Source: Symsagittifera roscoffensis (Eukaryota; Xenacoelomorpha; Acoela; Convolutidae). From it: DNA of 64,000 bases. Under the pieces are notes generated by a model that made no database searches, was not told the DNA's origin, and saw only the letters and a program-made list of their open reading frames with translations. Every line of letters begins with the position of its first letter. Position 1 is the stretch's first letter. Position numbers and translations under genes: made by a program. The stretch covers positions 59,444,594-59,508,593 of the forward strand of contig NC_087067.1 of assembly GCF_963678635.1 (NCBI RefSeq), read 5' to 3'. Shown here in pieces: positions 9,901 through 18,300 of the stretch.

Positions 9901-12900
9901 AAAACATCGTCTAAATAGGTGATTGCTTTTTTCTTGAGTATTAGTGGTCTAAAAATTTTGCTCATAAAAGCTGAAAATGCTGCTGGTCCTATGGATATTC
10001 CATAGAATAAGCGGTTGAATTCATATTGTTGGTTTCCGATTACAAATTGTGTTAAACGTCGTGATTGTTCATCTAGTGGCATTTGATTGTATGCACTATT
10101 CATATCGGCGGTTGTAAAGTATTTGACGTTTATTTTTGTTAAAATAACTTGTATTGGTTCAATGGGCCAATTACATTTTGATTCATCTATGAGTGAATTG
10201 AGGTATCTAGCATCGAGAACGATTTTTAATGATTCTCCTTTAGCTAGAATGATAACGGGGTTGATAAATGTGTTGCCTTTTGGTTGTTCTTCTTTATTAA
10301 CTGGTGATATAATATTGTACTGTTCTAAAATATCGAGTAATCTGTTTACTTTATCATGTAAGTGAATTGGTACTTTACTTGCTCTCTGTTTTTTGAAAAC
10401 TGCGTCTGGTTTTAACGGGAGATGTAGTGATGAACTGATTTTGCCAACATCGAATTTTGATGTTGCATAGACTGATGAATATTCAATTAGCTGTTTGGCT
10501 AACTTTTCGAATTCGTCTTGTGTTATTTGTGAATGTTGGAAATTAAACATTGTTAAAAATTTCTGTTGGTCCTCTGTGTAGTTACTTATGTTGAATGTAG
10601 GTTTGAAATATGGAGTTTTTGTGAAATAATCCGTATTTCTGTTTTCGTTACTTATTATATTATTTATAGATAATTCTTCATTAAGAATTGTGGATTGACA
10701 AATATCTAATAATTGAAGTATATTATTTACGCGATAGGCTTTTTCGTGTATTGGCGATATTGTAGCGTTGGTTTCACAATATCCTAAAAGTCCTAAAGGT
10801 AATGTTACTTGGTAAGGTGTGTTGTTATAGACATGTAAGGAAATGATATCTGAATTCGAATTTTTCAAATATTTTATTGAAGAGATTGTGATTTTGAAAA
10901 ATTTATGAATAGGTTTGAATTCAAAATCTGACATATAAAATTTTTGTTTGTTTTGTTCTTTATCATATTGGTGAACTTGTTTGATTGAAAAATTATAGAT
11001 GTTTCCTGATAGTGGTTTCAAGTGTTTTCTTTGTTGGTTAAATATTGGGTAGAATTTTGAAAAGAATGGTGGTTGTTTATTTAATCTTTGAAAAAATGTT
11101 AAAGATGTTTCTTTTGTTTTTGTATATTTATCTTTGATTAATATTTTACTATTTAGTATGTTAATTGTTGGTATATACTTCGAAATAAATGGTATTCTAA
11201 TGATATTATATTTAATATCAGTGATATGGAATATTTGTTTAAATGGCTTATTTAAAATTTTGCTTTGCTCCATTGTTCTGGTGGGGAGGAGAAATAATTG
11301 GATTTTTCCGTAGTTGATCAATGTTGATCCCTGTGCTGTTGCTAGCTTACTGGTGGTTTCAAGAGGTGTTAGCTTTGGGTGTAAAGTTTTTATTTCATTC
11401 CATGTGGGAATGTTTATTATGTTTGATTCTGCTCCTGAATCAATTAAAAAATCGATTTCAAGATCTGGTGGTTGAAATTCTTTGGTTCTTGGACTTTCTA
11501 AGAGAAATGGTATTGTCCAAATTTTTTCTTTGGGTTGTTCTTTTTGTATATTTTGATAGATGTGGTTCGTATTCAAGCATTTTGTTTTGATATTTTTATT
11601 GGTTTGATTTGTAGTGTTAATTTCATTCGTTTCTTGCGTCGTTGGTGTGGAATTTATGGGTGTAGCGTAATAATTTTGAAGAAATTCTGATTGATTTTCA
11701 TATATGTGTGATGAAAAAGGTTGTTCATAAATTACAGATTCATAGTCATTTTCGACTTTTATCATATTGATAGAAAGAGTGTTTTCTGTATCGCTTTCTG
11801 AATCTGATGATGTACAGTTTATTTGATTGAGTTGTAACGTATCAGTTACTGTGTCATCAATACCTGGAGGGTCTGATGTTGTTTCTGGATTAGACTGTAC
11901 TTGATTGATTTGTCTTTGATGTTTTGGTGTACTACTTCTGTGACGATTAGTAGAGTTATTATAGTGATTATTATTCCGGTGTGGTGATTGGGAATAATTT
12001 CTATAACGATTATTATAACTTGAGTGTCGATTTTGTGAATTATTTCGCGATCTATTTTGATAATTGCTGTTTGGTCTGTTATAGTTCGATCTATTATATG
12101 AGTTATTCCTTGATCGATTGTTCGGGTAATTCTGGTTTCGGTTGTTTGAATAACTTCTATTTCGATTATAGGAGTAGTTTCTATTCCTATTGTATGATGA
12201 ATTTCGTGATTGGTTGTTTGGATAGTAATTATTTCTTGATTGGGAATTAGATCTAGAAACAAATCTTTGTGTATTTGAATTTGATCTGGAGTAGTTATTT
12301 CTACTATTTGGTCTATTGTAGTGATTTTGTGATGAATTTTGCGTGTTTCTTCGTTCTGGTGATCTTCCTCTATAACTTGAGTTATATGGGGATTGATTTC
12401 TTGTATAACTTGTATTGTTCGGAAGTTGTTTTCCGGAACTATTGTTGCTGTATACATTTTTGTTTGGTAGATTTTGATCTTTCTTCATATATTGATAGAA
12501 TGACTTATTTGGTTCTTTGTATTTTTGAGGTTTATTTTGACTATGTTGCTGTTTTTGTCTACATTCGGAAATACTATGTCCGTATCGTCGGCAATAATTA
12601 CACCATTTTTTGAAAGATGGTTTGCCTTTAAAGTTTGGGTTCTTTTCGTAAATATTGAGTATTTCAGTGATTTTTTCAACGAGGTCTGTGTCTGATTCCT
12701 GTATATTATTAATATTAGTGGGAGTCGTTTCAATTCTGTTAACGTATTGTAATTTCAGATTTTCCGTTTCTTCTAGTTTCATCGTGATTTCTGCTTGTTC
12801 TAACTTGTCTACTAGTTTTCGAAAATCTAAATCGGGTTCTCGAATTGAAGAAGGATGGGATGCTCTCTTTTTTATTGCTATTTTCCTTAATTGTGGTGTT

Positions 12901-13832
12901 AAGGTCATCATTAAGATTTCTGTCATCTTTGTGTTTTTATAGTCGTGTGTATTTAGTGAATATGCTTTTCGAACTAGTGTTTCGATTCGTACTGCTAATT
13001 GCTTGATGGTTTCGTTTGGTATTCTGCGAATTTCATTACATAAAACTCTTTGTTGTTGTTTGTTTCTTTCAGAGTCAAACATTTTTGAAAATTCTTGTGT
13101 AAACCTTTTCCAGTTTGATTTTATTTCTAGAGGTAGTACTGAAAACCATTTTTGGGCTGCGCCATCTAAGGTTGTTTGTATCAACGCTGTGCGTCGATGT
13201 ATCCAGTTTTGATGTAGTGGCGTATTAATTGGTTCAGGTCCAATGTTTAAAATCAGGTTTGCTGTTACTGCATTTAAATAATCTTCTACAGAGTATTCAG
13301 GGTCTGTTCCTGTGAAAACCATTAAAGGTTTGTTTGATGTTATTGATGATCCACCCATAAGGTATGGATTCATTGTCATTTGTAATGATTCTGCTGCATT
13401 TGGCATTTGAGAAAAATTTGAAAGTTGGTTTCTTGTTATTTCATGTTGTTGGAGATAATATGGGAGTGGTATTTCATTTTGCATTTGTGATGGTTGATAC
13501 GAGTGTGCAGTCATTGGATTTTGTTGTTGAATTGGTTGAAAAGATTGTGTATTAATTAGATTTTGTTGTTGAATTGGTTGTTGATGTTGTGCATCTATCG
13601 GTTGTGGAGAAAAATTTCTATGATTTGTACGTGTTTTCTGTATTCCTTGTCTACGATATTCTTGAGTATATGGTGCAAATATGTCTGGTTGTAAGAAATC
13701 ATCATCTGAGGATAAATAATCCATTTGATAAGATGTCTGTTTTTTATTTTTATTTTGTTGAAAAAATGGGTAATTTTCACTGTGATCCTGTGGAGGATTT
13801 GTTTGGAAATTTATTGAATTAGGTTGGGCCAT
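6903..13832 (-). CDS. gag-pol: Gag-Pol polyprotein of a Ty3/Gypsy LTR retroelement
   Basis: Single frame of 2309 codons from the first ATG; it stays open upstream to the gap edge at 13918, so the true start may lie in the gap. Gag capsid-like region about 170-360; CCHC zinc knuckle about 410-424 (CNYCRRYGHSISEC); a basic Arg/Ser/Asn/Tyr-rich stretch about 450-640; aspartic protease about 797-805 (LIDSGAESN); reverse transcriptase about 1130-1390 with YLDD near 1306; RNase H about 1450-1575 (CDASNFG, TDHKP); integrase HHCC about 1805-1858 and a D,D-35-E core about 1885-1985 (SFDTKG, TDNGTEF, LVEGMN); a GPY/F-type module near 2160 (GPYQIIARP); and a Lys/Asn-rich tail. The order PR-RT-RH-IN marks Ty3/Gypsy (Metaviridae), not Copia. 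Gag and Pol share one frame, with no frameshift or stop between them. All catalytic residues that I can check are present, so the copy may be young. Confidence 0.95.
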   Translation of the reverse strand: MAQPNSINFQTNPPQDHSENYPFFQQNKNKKQTSYQMDYLSSDDDFLQPDIFAPYTQEYRRQGIQKTRTNHRNFSPQPIDAQHQQPIQQQNLINTQSFQPIQQQNPMTAHSYQPSQMQNEIPLPYYLQQHEITRNQLSNFSQMPNAAESLQMTMNPYLMGGSSITSNKPLMVFTGTDPEYSVEDYLNAVTANLILNIGPEPINTPLHQNWIHRRTALIQTTLDGAAQKWFSVLPLEIKSNWKRFTQEFSKMFDSERNKQQQRVLCNEIRRIPNETIKQLAVRIETLVRKAYSLNTHDYKNTKMTEILMMTLTPQLRKIAIKKRASHPSSIREPDLDFRKLVDKLEQAEITMKLEETENLKLQYVNRIETTPTNINNIQESDTDLVEKITEILNIYEKNPNFKGKPSFKKWCNYCRRYGHSISECRQKQQHSQNKPQKYKEPNKSFYQYMKKDQNLPNKNVYSNNSSGKQLPNNTSYTRNQSPYNSSYRGRSPERRNTQNSSQNHYNRPNSRNNYSRSNSNTQRFVSRSNSQSRNNYYPNNQSRNSSYNRNRNYSYNRNRSYSNNRNQNYPNNRSRNNSYNRSNYNRPNSNYQNRSRNNSQNRHSSYNNRYRNYSQSPHRNNNHYNNSTNRHRSSTPKHQRQINQVQSNPETTSDPPGIDDTVTDTLQLNQINCTSSDSESDTENTLSINMIKVENDYESVIYEQPFSSHIYENQSEFLQNYYATPINSTPTTQETNEINTTNQTNKNIKTKCLNTNHIYQNIQKEQPKEKIWTIPFLLESPRTKEFQPPDLEIDFLIDSGAESNIINIPTWNEIKTLHPKLTPLETTSKLATAQGSTLINYGKIQLFLLPTRTMEQSKILNKPFKQIFHITDIKYNIIRIPFISKYIPTINILNSKILIKDKYTKTKETSLTFFQRLNKQPPFFSKFYPIFNQQRKHLKPLSGNIYNFSIKQVHQYDKEQNKQKFYMSDFEFKPIHKFFKITISSIKYLKNSNSDIISLHVYNNTPYQVTLPLGLLGYCETNATISPIHEKAYRVNNILQLLDICQSTILNEELSINNIISNENRNTDYFTKTPYFKPTFNISNYTEDQQKFLTMFNFQHSQITQDEFEKLAKQLIEYSSVYATSKFDVGKISSSLHLPLKPDAVFKKQRASKVPIHLHDKVNRLLDILEQYNIISPVNKEEQPKGNTFINPVIILAKGESLKIVLDARYLNSLIDESKCNWPIEPIQVILTKINVKYFTTADMNSAYNQMPLDEQSRRLTQFVIGNQQYEFNRLFYGISIGPAAFSAFMSKIFRPLILKKKAITYLDDVFMQSQTKDEMFNVLEKYHQILQNENLKAAPDKSHFFLTRVKFLGHNIERKTITPLKSRIDAIQKLQPPTNKKKIQEFLGMLNFLSKYVYKMQLYLRPFYNILRQQNNFEWNTEHQARFEEIKKLLTEQISNTIPDPNQPFYAMCDASNFGIGAALLQSHNGTNKMNLISANSRLFTQAELRLSTLMRECTAIIYTLTEYEFLILGSKHPTVLFTDHKPIIFLFTQKSNPNHRVYRFQLILMKFPNLHIVWTAGKNLALPDTLSRNTPPELLTRKTTVEIPKNIKFYLAENETSPRLECKYAVKTDIEQSQIISLQHFPLYLDCQNNHYEVDLLGTSTFKPIPYSQWIKNNTQQKRTKQHQTKKDHFPLIEKENLTDKVNLSGPQTNDSKYTINQVFDLHDPLDTIPLSKFEIENIFLPPTETITISTLKQYQNLDPIIRQLKSWHKYKTKPIKADSTILGNKTLLRYFRKFNNTTINETTDLLEYNLNESTVPCLPLSMILIAFNISHTQNIKGHSGSEKTYSNFIQNFYFPNAPIWIKVLCNDCIICQLNKPYPNQKQIAQKQDFKGQSLYFNHRISFDTKGPISPSSEGNSCIMVIVDAFTHYVALNPVPHCNAYYAYTTLYEHWIAKFGLPEILVTDNGTEFINNEIITLCHLYNIKHKPRTSHAPWTNGLVEGMNRSLQEYLRCIINGNDTKYTEWSADVKFFPLAYNSQITTTLGMSPYEMVFNQKPRKPIMFTANSHKNAQGYCQPNKDSICYNLPLHTHDEDHFHHPQILKLASGTHTEWILNRDKKHNEIYQKITKKLLQRQNINEQINSRFTPASELKIGTFVLIPNFNTQKGISKKLQPLRKGPYQIIARPTDVTYKITDSNKKEIVQHRNNLLPYYPKEYALRELTQLYSFTGLKIIQNEPHLKNTEQNDNPTENQNTKPTATKNNTQNHKESPKQRKNRKMTEQIIPQEQIDKSENRKTTRLRNQPRKNYKIFIPQSKILKKVEFQK

Positions 13833-13918
13833 TGGGTTATCCCAATTTCGAGATCTTGTATATTGGTTAAAATTTCTTCGTGGTTGGTAATTTGTTTTTG
13901 ATGGATGTGTATAATTAT

Positions 13919-14118
13919 NNNNNNNNNNNNNNNNNNNNNNNNNNNNNNNNNNNNNNNNNNNNNNNNNNNNNNNNNNNNNNNNNNNNNNNNNNNNNNNNNN
14001 NNNNNNNNNNNNNNNNNNNNNNNNNNNNNNNNNNNNNNNNNNNNNNNNNNNNNNNNNNNNNNNNNNNNNNNNNNNNNNNNNNNNNNNNNNNNNNNNNNNN
14101 NNNNNNNNNNNNNNNNNN
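13919..14118. other. assembly gap (200 N)
   Basis: Exactly 200 N, the fixed size used for gaps of unknown length. It falls where the Gag start, leader and 5' LTR are expected, so a collapsed or unresolved LTR is likely. Distances across it cannot be trusted. Confidence 0.95.
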
Positions 14119-15048
14119 AAAATGCAATCTCTGCAGAATTCGGAATTTTAGCAGCAAGCCTTCCGAGTTAATGGTTTTGAAGGATTAACGATGTTACTCG
14201 GATGATTAGCAGAACAGTGAAGGTCAAGATATTCCCGTATTTTAAAATTTTAAATTTTCGAAGTGATGACGTAACTTTTCTGAGAAATGCTGAAATGGCC
14301 ATTTTTAACAAAAAGCGAGTGAAAAGAGAGAACAACTTTATCTGTGATAGAAAACAGTACGGAAATCGAGACTGAAAAACGACAACGAACTACAGAATAG
14401 CAGAGAGCGTTCCGAGTTGCAACTATTGTGCTGCTACAATAGTTGCAAGGCCGTTGCGAACAACGGTGAAGGGTGAAAACCAGCCTTCCGAGTTATCGTG
14501 AACTTGAGATTAAGGAGCTTGATTCGGCGGATTCAAGAATCCGGAAGGGTCTCGGGACGGAAACTTTTATTGACTCTGATAAACTTTTAGCATCCTGTCA
14601 TGTCCTGACTTGAATTTAATTAAGATCTTAATTCGTTTTGACAAGAATGAGGAGCTAGAAAAGGGGGGGAAAGGGTTGATCCATCTTCGATGGAGATGAT
14701 GATTTTTATCTACTGAACAAATACAATAGTAATATAATAAGTAGTAGCCCTGTTTTTAGGAGTGACCTCGTGGTCTGGGGATACTGAGACCCAGCCATGA
14801 GCTCACTAATTTTGCATGTAGTTCAGTTAATTTGAGCGTTCTGGTCGAAGCCGGAGAACAGTAACGTTTTTGTCGACCCGATGTTGTAAAAGACCACCGA
14901 AAAGTACTGGCTTGGTAGAGACGGTGAAAAACATGCAAAGCTCTGTTTAGACGCTAGCCAGTCGTCTTAAGACTTAGTTTTGTTATCCGTCGATATGTAT
15001 CTTCCGGGCGAATGTTACAAGCCCTAATTTGCCGCTGCTGTGTTTCAG
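14119..15048 (+). other. upstream region of the Src-type gene, no coding sequence seen
   Basis: No convincing ORF. The right end is a 3' splice site (TGTTTCAG, AG at 15047-15048), so at least one 5' non-coding exon must lie upstream, here or beyond the gap. I could not fix its borders. The motif CCGAGTT recurs three times (about 14163, 14412 and 14487), and a strong hairpin lies at 14417-14448. Confidence 0.5.
14417..14448. repeat. 13-bp perfect inverted repeat with 6-nt loop
   Basis: TTGCAACTATTGT (14417-14429), loop GCTGCT, then ACAATAGTTGCAA (14436-14448). The stem is perfect. It lies in the presumed leader or first intron of the Src-type gene. It could be an RNA hairpin or a trace of a small inverted duplication. 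Confidence 0.6.
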
Positions 15049-15322
15049 ATGAATGGGCTCTTGTTTGAGCAAGAACGGGTCGAACAGATATGTGCAGCAA
15101 GCTGCCATGGGTTCAACTACGCACACCCCTATAATGGGGCATACAGGCATGGTAATACAGCAAGGTGGAATGCCTGCAGCCGCGCCTCACCAACAGTTGC
15201 AACCAAACTGGGCTAAAAATCAGCAAGCTAGAAATAGCTTACCAGGAGCTAATAACCGTACAATGGTGTCTGGCCTGAATCAGGGTCGACCAAATCAACC
15301 GAATCAATACACTCCTAATCCC
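15049..15322 (+). CDS. Src-type gene, exon 1 of the coding region
   Basis: Acceptor TGTTTCAG ends at 15048; the start ATG is at 15053 and the donor GTAAGT begins at 15323. It encodes 90 residues and ends at phase 0 after TPNP. The first seven residues MGSCLSK fit N-myristoylation and palmitoylation. The rest is rich in Gln, Asn, Gly and Pro, typical of the variable unique region of Src kinases. The upstream ATG at 15049 is out of frame and overlaps, so the second ATG is chosen because it gives the lipidation signal. Confidence 0.9.
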
Positions 15323-18300
15323 GTAAGTTTTGATATTCGAATTTATTGAGTATGTGAATGTCTAATTTATGAGGGCGCTGATGAGACTTATCAGAGCATA
15401 GAAAGCTGAAAAATCTGAGGTTTTGTTTCAATACGATTTTATTTGTTAGGTCAAAAATATAAATTATAATAACTATAGGGTAAGAATATTATCTTAAAAC
15501 TTGTTCATCGTTGTAAAAGTGAATTGAAGAATTTGTGCTTTGAGGTGCCTGTTTATTTGGCTGATTGACGTCATTTTTCTGTCTTATATTCTGATCCACC
15601 AATTTAGTCTTTTGATCGGTAAGAGGTTTCAAAATTGTGAAAGTTTGTTTTGAAGCAATATGAGAACACGTTCATCTGAATTTTTCTCTTGAAAATGATC
15701 TCTCTGAAAAGATTAAACCATAATTTACTTTGAATCTTGAACCTTGCTTTTAGCAAACATCAAATTGGATTATAGACTACTTGTTCCTGTAAACTGAGTA
15801 CTGCTGATGTGTTTTATCCGCTTTGTTGGTGGCTCGTGTTTTGTGGAAAGCAAGGACTAATAACTCAACTCTAAAGACTTCAGAGTGTAAATTTGTTGGT
15901 TGGATGTTCGTTTTTCTAGGATCATTTACTTTTTTGTACACTTTCTGGCTTTTGTAAAGTTCATTTTTGCTATTTCTTTCAGTTTTTGCACTAGTTATTT
16001 TCAGCTCAACGGTCGTCTTATCAAGTATCAATCCACTTTTGTCTCTAAGCAGGTCATTTTTTTAGTGAGGTGTCAAATTTATTTAGTTGAACAGTGGGAA
16101 AATTTGGAAGGGATTAAATTTAACCACCGCGCGAAAATAAATACCAAAGTTTTTTTGTCTGTCGGGTGTCCAAAGAGAGGGTTCTTTTTATTTTGGGCAG
16201 GGTACTCCGCTTCGCCTCTATGCTTAAAGCTCTTTCAAATTTTGAATTGAATGTTGTCCATTGTTGTTTATGGTAGGACTTTAAAACTTTTTCTCTATCA
16301 AATCCTTTTTTTTCGGCTCAACTTGTCGGCTTTGTTTCTTTTCGTAAATTTTCTTCCATTGTTGCTGATTTAAAATTCTAACATCTGGCATGTTTGCCTG
16401 ATACGAAATAAAATGTACGAAATAAAATTGTTCAAATTTTGTTCATATGGTATTTCGCATGTAGAAAAAGTTGTATAGTTGTTTTTCACTTGTTTACGCT
16501 TTAATATTTCAATTAGTTCAAAACATTTAAGCTTATTTGAAGTAGTTTTTTTTTGTGAATTGAAATTCAGAAAAGATGAAATTGGACTAGAAAAGAGCTG
16601 TCGCTTCCCTTAACTTTTGCGAGTTGTCACGGTACCACTATTTTCGGATAATTGAAAATGGGAGCAACTTTGTCTTCGGCTGTCTTCAGTTTTTCTTTCT
16701 TTTTCACGCAAAATCAGATGCCACAAATATTCATTAGAATGGGTCGAATGATATATCAAATTAAAGCCCTTTCAGTCGTGAGTCGAACGATATTTAAAAA
16801 TCGCAAAAAGTTGCTCTAGTGTCAAGCAAAACCAATATGAAAGCAATCGAGTAACGTTCATCATTTTCAAATTGGTCAGTTAGGCTAGATAATTTTGATT
16901 TTTTCTAGATGGAAAACTAGTTTTGGAAGCTTCATTTTGTTCTTCCTTGGCATTCAAAAGGTTCTGAAAAAATAATTTATCGCGTTTTGTTTGTTATTCA
17001 TTGTTTGAAGACAACTGTTAAGAATTATACCTAATTTACTAGCTTGAAATGCGTTTGTATGTTTGCAAGAACGACGACACTAATTGAAAGAAAAATATAT
17101 ATATTTTTTGTAGTTCTATGAATGTGGTCGGAACATTCTGTGCTACTTGCACAGCCACTGGTTATCTTTGTTTCAGTTGCATTCAAATATCCTTGATTGT
17201 TGTTTATATTCGTTGATTTTACGAATCAAACATGCAATGCAAAATTCTGAAAGATTAGTCAGTTTAGCAGCCCGGAAAAACTGGCTCCAATCCGCCTCTG
17301 GTCCCTTCGGGCGTGTCACTGGCCCCTATGCCGGGAGGAACGAACAGTCCAGCCAACACATTCGTCATGAACAATGGAAGCACTATCAACAGTGCAACCG
17401 CCACCCAGCGCCGATAAAGTTTGCTAATTCCAATGCTTATAAACGAGTTGAAATCTAGTTCTCTTAGTTGAGTCGGATTTATCTCCTCCTTACTATCTTA
17501 GTCCTTGCTTCCATGGGGGGATATCGGTGTCATCCATTTGGCTGTAGCCGCTCTCACGTTGAGGAGGGATCCCTCCAACCGTGACCGAAGTGGAAATAAT
17601 TGTACAATCCATTTCAATGTGAACTCTAGTATCAATCGAGAACATCGTTAAAAGGGCTTTTACCCCAACCAAAATCAGAACCTCAGTGGGCTATTATGAG
17701 GCTTGAGAGTTTGTATCAGAATGAGTAGTGGTTATTCAGGAACAACGGGGTCCCAGCACAAAAGCAGCTTGCGTGGGGGAAGTGTGAGATCAGCTGGAGG
17801 AACTGTTCATGGTCATCAAGGAGGCATGCAGTCAGGGACTCCAGGGATGAACAACCGGGATTCACCTTCCAGCACTAACAAGAATGTTTTCATTGCCAAG
17901 TTTGACTAACACTTGTCAAACAGATGACGACCTGCCATTCAAGTGACTTTATGTTACGTGAGTGGTTGGATTTTGGATATTGAAAAACTCCAGCTGAAAT
18001 TTTGATAGTGTTGAGATAAATGGTTTGAAGAATCCGATTTTTTTTGAATTTTTTTGGCGTCATAAAATATGGATCAAGTTAACATCCTCCCACCCAAGTA
18101 GACCAAGTTAAGATCTTCCACCCCAGCGTTGAATTTAAATTAATTTTGATTAAAAATGCTCTATTCTGATTGGCTGAAAAGTCGAACTCAGAACCAAGTT
18201 AAGACCCTCCCCTAAACGGATGGGGGGTGGTGTGTTAACTTGGTCCTAAAATCTTACTGAAGGAGCGTTAAGCCAATAAATGTTACACTTTTACGTTTAT

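Larger units (their letters stand above)
1..13918 (-). mobile_element. large Ty3/Gypsy retroelement with envelope-like and accessory genes
   Basis: All minus-strand ORFs from 343 to at least 13832 share orientation and an A/C-rich, G-poor coding strand, unlike the host exons further right. The order is Gag-Pol, 76-aa, 62-aa, Met-free frame, Env-like, 601-aa. That is at least 13.6 kb without LTRs, well above the 5-9 kb usual for the group. The 5' LTR should lie right of 13918, at or beyond the 200-N gap, and the 3' LTR left of 343, so neither LTR, primer-binding site nor target duplication can be seen. Whether the ORFs below 6305 belong to the same element is inferred from composition, orientation and overlaps. 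Confidence 0.75.

Noticed and set aside
11846-12457. 203-aa Ile/Thr-rich ORF on the minus strand
   Set aside because: Overlaps the Arg/Ser/Asn-rich part of Gag in another frame; it is a by-product of the repetitive codons there.
14119-14500. 5' LTR of the retroelement right of the gap
   Set aside because: No sequence here matches the 342 nt left of the last ORF, and no primer-binding site is visible. It may be within the gap.
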